Below are positions 54,880 through 62,371 of a DNA stretch of 64,000 nucleotides, piece by piece. The notes beneath the pieces were generated by a model. That model was not told the DNA's origin and did not search any database. It saw only the letters and a program-made list of their open reading frames with translations. The DNA is taken from positions 248,001 through 312,000 of the forward strand of contig JAVKHY010000003.1 of the NCBI GenBank assembly GCA_031459765.1, given 5' to 3'. The DNA is from Armatimonadota bacterium. Lineage in GTDB: Bacteria; Sysuimicrobiota; Sysuimicrobiia; Sysuimicrobiales; Kaftiobacteriaceae. The translations under genes were made by a program, and so were the position numbers. Within the stretch, counting starts at the first letter, position 1; each line of letters starts with the position of its first letter.

Positions 54880-56049
54880 ATGGCGCACCCGACGACCGAG
54901 CCGCGTTCCTGGGAAGCCTGGCGCGAGGAATTTCCCATCTTCACCCGCCGCCTGTACTACAACACCTGCTCCCTGTGCGCCCTGGCCCGACCTGTCGCCG
55001 CCGCCGTCCGCGCCTTCCTGGACCAGTGGGAGGAGTGGGGCGCCTCGGCGTGGTACGGACCGTGGCTCGCGGAGATCGACGCGCTGCGGGCGGCCTTTGC
55101 CCGGCTGATCGGGGCGGCGGCGGACGAGGTGGCGATCTTCCCCTCGATCACCGCGGCGCTGACCGCCGTGGCCAGCGCCTACGACTACCGGGCGCGGCCG
55201 AAGGTCGTGCTGAGCGACCGCGAGTTTCCCACCACGGTCTACCAGTGGCTGGCCAAGGCCGACCGCGGGGTCGACGTCCACCTCCTGCGCTCGCCGGACC
55301 CCCTGACCGTTCCCGTCGACCTCTATGCGCGCGCCGTCGACGGTCGGACCCAGCTGGTCGTGGCCTCGCACGTGTACTTCACCAGCGGGGCAATCCAGGA
55401 TCTCGGCGCGCTGGCCGCCGTCGCCCATGCGCAGGGGGCGCATCTGCTGGTGGATGCCTACCAGTCCGTGGGTCAGCTCCCCACCGATGTCCGCGCCACC
55501 GGGGTGGACTTTCTGGTGAGCGGCGGGTTGAAGTGGCTGCTCGGCGGGCCGGGCGTCGCCTACCTGTACGCGCGCCGCGAGGTGGCCGCCTCGATGCGGC
55601 CGGCGGACGTCGGCTGGTTCGCCCACCGCAACCAGTTCGCCTTCGACGTCCACCGCTTCGAGTACGCCGACGGAGCGCGGCGGTTTGAGGGCGGGACCCC
55701 GGCGGTCGGGGCGGTGTACGCCGCGCGCGCCGGCATGGCGATCGTGGAGGAGATCGGGGTGGCGCGGTTGCGGGAGCGCCAGGTGGCGCTCCTCGACCAC
55801 CTGGTGGAGGCGGCACGGGCCCACGGACTGCACCCGCGCGTGCCGGCACGACTCCGGGATCTCGCCGGGATCGTGACGATTCCCCGGGAGGATCCGGCTG
55901 CCGTCGTCGCGGCCCTGCGCGAGCGGCAGGTGGTGGTGGACTATCGGCCGGGGGTGGTCCGCCTGTCGCCGTACTTCTACAACACCCCCGAAGACGGCGA
56001 GCGGGTCGTGCGGGAGATCGCGGCGCTGGAGCGGCGGGGTATCCGATAG
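54880..56049 (+). CDS. PLP-dependent class V aminotransferase (kynureninase/desulfurase-like fold)
   Basis: A 389-residue class V fold-type I enzyme. LYYNTCSLCALARPV near residue 26 replaces the usual substrate loop, DAYQSVGQLPTDVRATGVDFLVSGGLKWLLGGPG contains the PLP lysine (GLKW), and GGTPAVGAVYAARAG follows. It resembles kynureninase and isopenicillin-epimerase-like members rather than IscS, since no active-site Cys loop is apparent. Its pairing with the aminotransferase just upstream hints at amino-acid catabolism, possibly of the tryptophan/kynurenine kind. That assignment is speculative. Confidence 0.8.
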   Translation: MAHPTTEPRSWEAWREEFPIFTRRLYYNTCSLCALARPVAAAVRAFLDQWEEWGASAWYGPWLAEIDALRAAFARLIGAAADEVAIFPSITAALTAVASAYDYRARPKVVLSDREFPTTVYQWLAKADRGVDVHLLRSPDPLTVPVDLYARAVDGRTQLVVASHVYFTSGAIQDLGALAAVAHAQGAHLLVDAYQSVGQLPTDVRATGVDFLVSGGLKWLLGGPGVAYLYARREVAASMRPADVGWFAHRNQFAFDVHRFEYADGARRFEGGTPAVGAVYAARAGMAIVEEIGVARLRERQVALLDHLVEAARAHGLHPRVPARLRDLAGIVTIPREDPAAVVAALRERQVVVDYRPGVVRLSPYFYNTPEDGERVVREIAALERRGIR

Positions 56050-56051
56050 CC

Positions 56052-56663
56052 GTGGAGACTGTCCTCTACCTGGTGCGGCACGGGATGCACGACTGGTTGC
56101 GCCCCGGCGCCAACCGGCTGGCCGGCCGTCTGCCGGGCATCCCGCTCAATGCGGAGGGCCGCCGCCAGGCCCAGGCGATCGCCGACAGGCTGGCCGCGGT
56201 TCCCCTGCGCTGGGTGGCGGCCAGCCCGATCCAGCGGACGATGGAGACGGCGGAGATCATCGCCCGTCCCCACGGTCTTGAGGTCACGCCGGACGAGCGC
56301 CTGATCGAGTGGGCGCTGGGGCCGTGGGAGGGGATGTGGATCGCCGAGATTCAGGCCCTCTATCCGGAGCAGTGGCGGATCTGGCGGGAGGATCCGATCC
56401 ACCTGCGGCTGGAGGGGGCGGAAACCCTCGAGGAGGTCGCGGCCCGGATGGAGGCCGCCGCCGCGGAGTGGATGGAGCGGGGCGGCCACGGCGTGATCGT
56501 CTCCCACCAGGATCCGCTGGCCGCTTTGCTCTGCCGGTTGATGGATATGCCGCTTTGTCGGATGCGCGCCCTGGACGTCGCTCCGGGATCGGTGTCCGTC
56601 GTCCGTCGCTCGCGGCACGGGACGGTCGTGGAAGCCGTCAACTCGGGGGTCCTCCTGGTATGA
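56052..56663 (+). CDS. Histidine phosphatase (phosphoglycerate mutase-like)
   Basis: A 203-residue histidine phosphatase. LYLVRHGMHDWL carries the catalytic RHG, the second catalytic region is HGVIVSHQDPLAALLC, and ASPIQRTMETAEIIA follows the family pattern. The L-x-G-R-L-P-G-I-P-L-N-A-E-G start is typical of MSMEG_4193-like phosphatases. The substrate is unknown. GTG start two bases after the upstream stop; its own stop overlaps the next ATG by four bases. Confidence 0.88.
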   Translation: METVLYLVRHGMHDWLRPGANRLAGRLPGIPLNAEGRRQAQAIADRLAAVPLRWVAASPIQRTMETAEIIARPHGLEVTPDERLIEWALGPWEGMWIAEIQALYPEQWRIWREDPIHLRLEGAETLEEVAARMEAAAAEWMERGGHGVIVSHQDPLAALLCRLMDMPLCRMRALDVAPGSVSVVRRSRHGTVVEAVNSGVLLV

Positions 56664-56839
56664 CCGAAGAAGACCTGCTGCGGATGGCTCAGGCCCTGCA
56701 GGTGCCGGTGGACCGTCCGCTGGCCCGCGCTGTCCTCTCCGAAGTCGAGCGGGTCATCGCCGCCGCCCACCGCCTCCGGGAGCTTCCGCTGGCGGACGAG
56801 GACCCTCCGATCGGCGACGATGCCGATGTCGCTCCCTGA
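56660..56839 (+). CDS. GatC/AtzG-like small subunit
   Basis: A 59-residue protein (MTEEDLLRMAQALQVPVDRPLARAVLSEVERVIAAAHRLRELPLADEDPPIG) with the helical pattern of GatC and the DUF4089/AtzG family. These small proteins wrap around an amidase partner. The amidase gene starts inside its last codons (20-base overlap), so the pair is translationally coupled. No gatB is seen nearby, so an AtzG-AtzE-like stand-alone pair fits better than a GatCAB transamidosome. Confidence 0.7.
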   Translation: MTEEDLLRMAQALQVPVDRPLARAVLSEVERVIAAAHRLRELPLADEDPPIGDDADVAP

Positions 56840-58217
56840 GATCGCCTTCCTCCCCGCCGTCGACCTCGCCCGCCGCGTGCGCCGGGCGGAGCTCTCGGCG
56901 CATCAGGTGACGGAGGTGTTCCTGGAACGGATCGAGCGGCTCCAGCCGCGCCTGAACGCCTTCACCCAGATCCTTTCGGATACCGCCCTGGACCAGGCGC
57001 GGGCGATTGACGAGGCGGCCCGCCGCGGCCGGCCCCTCGGGCCGCTGGCCGGGGTGCCGGTGGCGGTGAAGGACATCGTCGATATCGCCGGAACGACCAC
57101 GACCGCTGGCGCCCATCCCGCCTTTCACCGCGTCGCCACGACCGACGCCCCGCTCGTCGCGCGCCTGCGGGCGGCCGGTGCCGTCATCATCGGCAAGACC
57201 GGCCTGCATGAGTTCGCCTACGGCGTGACCAACTTCAACCCGCACTTCGGTCCCGTGCGCAACCCCTGGGATCCGACGCGCATCCCCGGGGGATCCAGCG
57301 GAGGATCGGCCGCGGCCGTGGCTGCCGGGCTGTGCGCGGGCGCGGTCGGCACCGACACCGGCGGCTCGATCCGGATCCCCGCGTCGCTGTGCGGCGTGGT
57401 CGGCCTCAAACCGACCTTCGGCCGGATCCCGCTCGAAGGTGTCACGCCGCTGTCGTGGTCTCTGGACCACGCCGGGCCGCTGGCGCGCACCGTCGAGGAC
57501 GCCGCGCTCCTGTTCGAGGTCATGGCCGGAGGCGATCCGGAGCGCGCCGTCTCGGCGGCACCGACCGGGCCTCCGGACCTGAGGGGTCTGCGCCTGGGGG
57601 TCCCGCGGTCGTTCTTCTGGGAACGCCTGGACGGGGAAGTGGCGCGCCTGGCCGAAGCGGCGGTCCGGGCCATCGGGGATCTGGGTGCGGCGGTGCGCGA
57701 TCTCGAGCTCCCCTACGCCTCCTATGCCGGGGCGGCGGCCGCGGTGGTGATGTCCGTCGAGGCGGCCGCGGTTCACGACCGGCGGCTGCGCAGCCGGGCC
57801 GGGCACTTCGGCCAGGATGTGCGGACGCGTCTACTGCGCGGGTTCTTTCTCTCCGGCCCCGACTACCTGCTCGGGCGAAGGGCGCAGCACTTCCTGCGGC
57901 GGGCGTTCCTGCAGGTCTTCGATCAGGTGGACCTGCTGGTCACTCCGACCACGCAGGTCCCGGCGGTCCCCATCGATGAGGAGGGGGAGTCCGCCGCGGC
58001 GGCGTCGCTGGCCATGAGCGTGCCGCTCACCCGGTTCACCAACCCCTTCAACGTCAGCGGCCTGCCGGCACTGTCCGTTCCCTGCGGCTACACGCGGGCG
58101 GGCCTTCCCGTCGGGTTGCAGCTCGTCGGACCGCCGGGCGGCGAGCCGGTCATCCTGCGGGTGGCGGCCGCCTACCAGGCATCCGCGGACTGGTCGCGGC
58201 GGCCGGCGCTCGGTTGA
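56820..58217 (+). CDS. Amidase-signature family enzyme (GatA/AtzE-like)
   Basis: A 465-residue amidase with the Ser-cisSer-Lys triad: Lys in VAVKDIVDIAGTTTTAG near residue 83, the glycine/serine-rich signature GGSSGGSAAAVAAGLCAGAVGTDTGGSIRIPASLCGVVGLKPTFG (about 160-200), and FTNPFNVSGLPALSVPCG. The family hydrolyses amides such as those of amino acids, urea derivatives or Gln/Asn-linked groups. The coupled GatC-like gene suggests a two-subunit hydrolase. If the neighbouring archaeal-type AspRS were non-discriminating, a role in Asn-tRNA formation would require a GatB elsewhere. Confidence 0.88.
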   Translation: MPMSLPEIAFLPAVDLARRVRRAELSAHQVTEVFLERIERLQPRLNAFTQILSDTALDQARAIDEAARRGRPLGPLAGVPVAVKDIVDIAGTTTTAGAHPAFHRVATTDAPLVARLRAAGAVIIGKTGLHEFAYGVTNFNPHFGPVRNPWDPTRIPGGSSGGSAAAVAAGLCAGAVGTDTGGSIRIPASLCGVVGLKPTFGRIPLEGVTPLSWSLDHAGPLARTVEDAALLFEVMAGGDPERAVSAAPTGPPDLRGLRLGVPRSFFWERLDGEVARLAEAAVRAIGDLGAAVRDLELPYASYAGAAAAVVMSVEAAAVHDRRLRSRAGHFGQDVRTRLLRGFFLSGPDYLLGRRAQHFLRRAFLQVFDQVDLLVTPTTQVPAVPIDEEGESAAAASLAMSVPLTRFTNPFNVSGLPALSVPCGYTRAGLPVGLQLVGPPGGEPVILRVAAAYQASADWSRRPALG

Positions 58218-58245
58218 CCGAGGAGGGTCGAATCGACCGGCGGGC

Positions 58246-58953
58246 TCAGGCCAGGAAGGACGTCATCAGGCGTTTCTCCAGTTCCTTGCTGACCTCGGTG
58301 ATATCCTTCACGGTGTCCACCGACCGCCAGTAGGCGCGGGACTTGTAGGCGCCGAGGCGGCGTTCCCGCGCCAGCCGGGGGAAGGTGGAGTCTTCGTGGT
58401 CGCCCTGGTCGGGCAACAGCGGTTCCACCTCGCGGGAGAGGACGTAGATGCCGGCGTTCATCCAGTAGGGCAGCTCCGGTTTCTCGTGGAAGGCGATGAT
58501 GCGGTCGTCGGGATCCACCTCCACGATCCCGTAGGGGCTGATGAAGGGGGCCAGGACCACCGTGGCCAGGCACCCGTTCTGCCGGTGGGCCTGGACCAGC
58601 GGCTTGATGCGGACGTTGGTGACCACGTCGCCGTTGGTCGCCAGGCACAGGTCCTCCCCCGGGAGGAGCTGGCTGAAGGCCAGCTTGAGGGCGCCCCCGC
58701 GTCCCAGGGGTTGTGCCTCAATAGAGTACCGGAGGGACACGCCCCACTTCTCCCCGTCGCCGAAGTAGCCCCTGATCACCTCGTGGCGATAGCCGCAGGA
58801 GATGATGACGTCGGTGATGCCCTGGGCGGACAGCCACTGGAGCTGGTAGCCCAGCAGGGGGATGCCCAGGATCTCCACCATGCACTTCGGACGGTCCTCC
58901 GTAAACGGCCGCAGCCGCTCGCCTTTGCCTCCGGCCAGGATAATCGCCTGCAT
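58246..58953 (-). CDS. Sugar-phosphate nucleotidyltransferase
   Basis: A 235-residue NDP-sugar pyrophosphorylase-type enzyme. The signature AIILAGGKGERLRPFTEDRPKCMVEILGIPLL occupies the first 35 residues, LCLATNGDVVTN holds the metal-binding Asp, and YWMNAGIYVLSREV and YWRSVDTVKDITEV follow. It activates a sugar-1-phosphate with an NTP for surface polysaccharide or glycan synthesis; which sugar is unclear. The gene is alone on the minus strand, divergent from hisS. Confidence 0.9.
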   Translation of the reverse strand: MQAIILAGGKGERLRPFTEDRPKCMVEILGIPLLGYQLQWLSAQGITDVIISCGYRHEVIRGYFGDGEKWGVSLRYSIEAQPLGRGGALKLAFSQLLPGEDLCLATNGDVVTNVRIKPLVQAHRQNGCLATVVLAPFISPYGIVEVDPDDRIIAFHEKPELPYWMNAGIYVLSREVEPLLPDQGDHEDSTFPRLARERRLGAYKSRAYWRSVDTVKDITEVSKELEKRLMTSFLA

Positions 58954-58993
58954 CCCTCACCTCCGTCGCCCGACCCGGCAACCGGCATTCGGT

Positions 58994-59022
58994 TTGCGCC
59001 GGGTCCCCTCCTATCATACTCT
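58994..59022 (+). promoter_or_regulatory. Promoter of hisS
   Basis: -35 TTGCGC (58994-58999), 17-base spacer, -10 TACTCT (59017-59022), within the AT-rich TATCATACT. The same -35 hexamer occurs in front of the 6S-like RNA. The divergent gene may use the complementary TATGAT. Confidence 0.5.
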
Positions 59023-59049
59023 GGACAGGGAACGTGCACTGGAGCGCGT

Positions 59050-60354
59050 ATGACTCGGAAGGGTGATGGTCAGGCCGTGATGAAGGCCCCGCGGGGCATG
59101 CACGATATTCTTCCGGAGGAGGTCGGGCGGTGGCAGGCCCTGGAGGCCTACATCCGGGCCTTCGCCGCACGCTACGGTTACCAAGAAATCCGGACCCCCG
59201 TGGTGGAGCACACCGAGGTCTTCCAGCGGACCTCCGGCGAGACCTCGGACATCGTGGAAAAGGAGATGTACACCTTCACCGATCGGGGCGGGCGCAGCCT
59301 CAGCCTGCGTCCCGAGGGAACGGCGGGCGTCGTGCGCGCCTACCTCGAGCACGGCATGGCCGCGCGGCCCCAGCCGGTCCGCCTCTACTATCTGGCGGCG
59401 ATGTTCCGCTACGACCGCCCGCAGAAGGGGCGGTACCGCATGCACCATCAGTTCGGCGCCGAGATCATCGGCAGCGACGCGCCGGAGGCGGATGTCGAGG
59501 TCCTCAGCCTGCCCATCCGGCTGGTCCAGTCGCTGGGGCTGACCGAGACCGTCGTGCGCCTGAACAGCGTCGGGGATCCGGCCTGCCGGCCGCAGTACCT
59601 GGAGGCCCTGCGGCGCCACTTCCGCCCCCGCCGCGACCGGCTGAGCCCCGACAGCCAGCGGCGGCTGGAGACCAATCCCATGCGGATCCTGGAGTCCAAG
59701 GATCCCCGGGATCGGGAGGCGGCCGAGGGCGCGCCGGTGATGCTGGAGTTCCTGTGCCCCGCGTGCCGCGGGCACTTCGACCGGGTGAAGCAGCTGTTTA
59801 CCGCCATCGGGATCCCGTACGTGGAGGATCCCTTCATCGTCCGGGGACTGGACTATTACACCCGCACCGCGGCGGAGATCCACTCCGGACGGCTGGGCGG
59901 CGCCCAGCATCAGGTGCTGGGCGGCGGTCGGTACGACGGCCTGGCCGAGCAGCTGGGCGGGCCGCACGTCCCGGGCGTGGGCTTCGGGCTGGGGCTGGAC
60001 CGCCTGCTGCTGGTGCTCGAGGCGGAGCACCTGTCGGTTCCCGATCTCGGGATACGGGCCGGACTCGACGCTTTCGTCGCCGCCGCCGGCGACGGCACGG
60101 CCGAGGCGGCCTTCCGCCTGCTGGACGCCCTCCGGGCCGCGGGGGTGCGGGCCGTGGGCGAGATGGCCGGCCGCAGCCTGCGTGCTCAGATGAAGAGCGC
60201 CGACCGGCTGGGGGCGCGCTTTACGGTGATCGTCGGCACGCAGGAGGTGGCCGCGGGGCGGGCGGGGGTGCGGGACATGCGCACAGGGGAGCAGACGGAG
60301 GTGGCGTTCGGCGAGGTCCCCGCCTACCTGAGCGCCCGGATCAGCCGTGACTAG
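59050..60354 (+). CDS. hisS: Histidyl-tRNA synthetase
   Basis: A 434-residue class II synthetase charging tRNA-His. It has KAPRGMHDILPEE (motif near the start), motif 2 RYDRPQKGRYRMHHQFGAE, RGLDYYTRTAAEIH, motif 3 GVGFGLGLDRLLL, and a C-terminal anticodon-binding domain ending in VAFGEVPAYL. Start choice: ATG 59050 has GGAG six bases upstream; ATG 59080 would give the more usual N-terminus (MKAPRG). It overlaps aspS by eight bases. Confidence 0.95.
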   Translation: MTRKGDGQAVMKAPRGMHDILPEEVGRWQALEAYIRAFAARYGYQEIRTPVVEHTEVFQRTSGETSDIVEKEMYTFTDRGGRSLSLRPEGTAGVVRAYLEHGMAARPQPVRLYYLAAMFRYDRPQKGRYRMHHQFGAEIIGSDAPEADVEVLSLPIRLVQSLGLTETVVRLNSVGDPACRPQYLEALRRHFRPRRDRLSPDSQRRLETNPMRILESKDPRDREAAEGAPVMLEFLCPACRGHFDRVKQLFTAIGIPYVEDPFIVRGLDYYTRTAAEIHSGRLGGAQHQVLGGGRYDGLAEQLGGPHVPGVGFGLGLDRLLLVLEAEHLSVPDLGIRAGLDAFVAAAGDGTAEAAFRLLDALRAAGVRAVGEMAGRSLRAQMKSADRLGARFTVIVGTQEVAAGRAGVRDMRTGEQTEVAFGEVPAYLSARISRD

Positions 60355-61669
60355 GACACTGATCAGAGACCTGCGCGCCCACATCGGCGGCGAGGTGCGC
60401 GTCCAGGGATGGCTCAAGGCCCTCCGCGACCAGAAGCGGATCCAGTTCCTGATTCTCCGGGACCACACGGGACTCTGTCAGGCCGTGGTGGAGAAGTCGG
60501 AGGGGCAGGCGGCGCTGAACCGGACGATCTCCTCCCTCACCCGGGAGTCCGCGGTGACGGTCGAAGGCACGGTCGTCGAGAACCCGGTGGTGAAGACCGG
60601 CGGGGTGGAGATCCGGATCCGCACCCTGCGCGTCGACTCCCGGGCCGAGCCGCTGCTGCCGCTGGACCCCTCCGGTCCGGCGGAGGCGAATCCCGAGGTC
60701 CGGGCCAACTGGCGCTACCTGGACCTGCGGCGTCCCGAGAACCGGCTGATCTTCGAGGTGCAGACGGCGGCGGAGCAGGCGATGCGGGAGTTCTGGCTGG
60801 CCGAGGGGTTCCTGGAAATCCACTCGCCGAAACTGATGGGCAGCCCCAGCGAGAGCGGCGCCGAGCTGTTCTCCCTGGAGTACTTCGGGCGGCCGGCCTA
60901 CCTCGCCCAGTCGCCGCAGTTCTACAAGCAGATGGCCATGGCCGCCGGTTTCGACCGCGTCTTCGAGATCGGGCCGGTCTTCCGCGCCGACCCCTCCTTC
61001 ACCACCCGGCACAGCACCGAGTTCACCGGGCTGGACATGGAGATGTCCTGGGTGGAGTCCCACGAGGACGTGATGCGCTTCGAAGAACGGTGGCTGCGCT
61101 ACGTGCTGGAGCGGCTGCAGGCGCGGTATGGGGACGCCGTGCGGGAGACCTTCTCGGTGGAGATCACCGTGCCGGCGCTGCCCTTCCCCCGCATCACCAT
61201 GGCCCAGGCGCAGGACCTGGTCCGCCGACGGGGGCACACCCCGGGAGAAGAGCGCCGCGAGGACCTGGACCCCACGGGGGAGCGGTTGATCGGGGAGTAC
61301 GCCCGCGAGGAGTTCGGGCACGAGTTCATCTTCGTCACCGACTACCCGGTCGGGGTCCGTCCCTTCTACCACATGCGCTACGAGGACGACCCCGCAACGA
61401 CCAAGAGCTTCGACCTCCTGTGGAAGGGGGTGGAGGTGACTACCGGCGCCCAGCGGGAGCACCGCTACGACGTCCTGGTCCGGCAGGCCCGGGAGAAGGG
61501 CCTGAACCTGGAACCCATCCAGTTCTACCTGGACTTCTTCCGCTTCGGGTGCCCGCCCCACGGGGGGTTCGGGGCGGGGCTGGCCAGGATGCTCATGGTG
61601 CTGCTCGGGCTGCCGAACCTGCGCGAGGCGACCTTCCTGTTCCGGGGCCCCACCCGCCTCCTGCCCTAG
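60347..61669 (+). CDS. aspS: Aspartyl-tRNA synthetase, archaeal/eukaryotic type
   Basis: A 440-residue class IIb synthetase. It has an N-terminal OB anticodon-binding domain (VRVQGWLKALRDQKRIQFLILRD), motif 2 FRADPSFTTRHSTEFTGLDMEMS, the aspartate pocket SPSESGAELF, and motif 3 GGFGAGLARMLMVLLG. At 440 residues it lacks the GAD insertion of bacterial AspRS (about 590 residues). It therefore belongs with archaeal AspRS, which may charge only tRNA-Asp or both tRNA-Asp and tRNA-Asn. It starts with a GTG overlapping the hisS stop, the same place as the bacterial enzyme in Bacillus. Confidence 0.93.
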   Translation: MTRTLIRDLRAHIGGEVRVQGWLKALRDQKRIQFLILRDHTGLCQAVVEKSEGQAALNRTISSLTRESAVTVEGTVVENPVVKTGGVEIRIRTLRVDSRAEPLLPLDPSGPAEANPEVRANWRYLDLRRPENRLIFEVQTAAEQAMREFWLAEGFLEIHSPKLMGSPSESGAELFSLEYFGRPAYLAQSPQFYKQMAMAAGFDRVFEIGPVFRADPSFTTRHSTEFTGLDMEMSWVESHEDVMRFEERWLRYVLERLQARYGDAVRETFSVEITVPALPFPRITMAQAQDLVRRRGHTPGEERREDLDPTGERLIGEYAREEFGHEFIFVTDYPVGVRPFYHMRYEDDPATTKSFDLLWKGVEVTTGAQREHRYDVLVRQAREKGLNLEPIQFYLDFFRFGCPPHGGFGAGLARMLMVLLGLPNLREATFLFRGPTRLLP

Positions 61670-61683
61670 CCGGCCTCTCCTGC

Positions 61684-61713
61684 TTGCGCCCGCCGCGTCC
61701 CCCGCCGTATGAT
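61684..61713 (+). promoter_or_regulatory. Promoter of the 6S-like RNA
   Basis: -35 TTGCGC (61684-61689), 18-base spacer, -10 TATGAT (61708-61713). Start predicted near 61719. Confidence 0.6.
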
Positions 61714-61718
61714 GAGCA

Positions 61719-61907
61719 GGGAAGCGTTCCTGCCGTGTGCGTGGAGGATGACAGTCCCGATCCAACACGCATGACGTCGGGAGCCCTGCTCCGGCCGTCG
61801 ATGGCCGGCCCCAGAGGTCGTGGGGATGCCAGAAGCGGTCGGGCGGGCACCCACTTGGTAGTGAACCAGGTTGGGGACTGCAACCTTACGGCACGGCGGG
61901 AGCGATG
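61719..61907 (+). ncRNA. ssrS: 6S RNA-like structured RNA
   Basis: About 190 bases with no convincing frame, promoter-driven, and closing on itself. CGTTCCTGCCGTG (61725-61737) pairs with CACGGCGGGAGCG (61892-61904) over 13 bp with two G-U pairs. Further in, CAGTCCC (61752-61758) pairs with GGGACTG (61874-61880). An apical hairpin CCGGCC-GTCGAT-GGCCGG is at 61791-61808. A long terminal stem, inner helix, open centre and apical hairpins is the 6S RNA layout. Position after aspS and before rarA matches bsrA (6S-1) of Bacillus. 6S RNA inhibits sigma-70-type RNA polymerase. Ends are estimates. Confidence 0.65.
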
Positions 61908-61908
61908 G

Positions 61909-61944
61909 GAACAGGGCCGGGATCGGACGATCTCGGCCCTGTTC
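61909..61944. terminator. Hairpin between the 6S-like RNA and hup
   Basis: A perfect 11-bp inverted repeat GAACAGGGCCG / CGGCCCTGTTC with a 14-base loop, between two convergent transcription units. There is no T-run on either strand, so it may be a Rho-independent-like stop of weak type or a processing signal. Confidence 0.4.
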
Positions 61945-61961
61945 AGTGGAGCGCAGACATC

Positions 61962-62249
61962 CTACCGGCCGCCGAGGATGGCGTCTTTGGCCGCTTTGCT
62001 CACCCGGAAGCGGACCACGCGCTTCGCCGGGATGCGGATCGGCTCTCCCGTCTGCGGGTTGCGACCCATCCGCGCCTTCCGGTTGACCAGCACGAGCTTG
62101 CCCAATCCCGGCAGGGTGAAGGAGTTCTTCGCCTCCCGGTAGGCCAGGTTGGCCAGTTCGTCCAGGAACATCGTCGCCTGCTTCTTCGTGACGTCGAGCT
62201 TGCCGGCCAGGTACTCGGCAATCTTCGACTTGGTCATCGCTTTCGCCAT
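61962..62249 (-). CDS. hup: HU-family DNA-binding protein
   Basis: A 95-residue nucleoid protein. It has the HU/IHF pattern: TKSKIAEYLAGKLDVTKKQATMFLDELANLA, then FTLPGLGKLVLVNRKARMGRNPQTGEPIRIPAKRVVRFRVSKAAKDAI. The RMGRNPQTGE segment is the DNA-intercalating arm with its Pro. HU compacts and bends DNA as a dimer. The ATG follows GGGGGGATCTC. It lies on the opposite strand from its neighbours, breaking the aspS-rarA order. Confidence 0.94.
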   Translation of the reverse strand: MAKAMTKSKIAEYLAGKLDVTKKQATMFLDELANLAYREAKNSFTLPGLGKLVLVNRKARMGRNPQTGEPIRIPAKRVVRFRVSKAAKDAILGGR

Positions 62250-62359
62250 GAGATCCCCCCTGAGGCCTTGAGATGAGTGCCGCCCTTCGAATTACCGCGC
62301 CAGGTCTGGATTTCCTGCCGCCCGGCCCGTCGAGACCGACGGGAATCAGGCCGGTGTGC

Positions 62360-62365
62360 TACGAT
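62360..62365 (+). promoter_or_regulatory. -10 box of rarA, likely leaderless
   Basis: TACGAT lies six bases before the GTG start (62372), so transcription probably begins at the start codon. A clear -35 was not identified. Confidence 0.45.
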
Positions 62366-62371
62366 CGGGGC

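Noticed and set aside
56660-58217. GatC and GatA of a full transamidosome
   Set aside because: No gatB neighbour; the lone-amidase reading is preferred, though not excluded.
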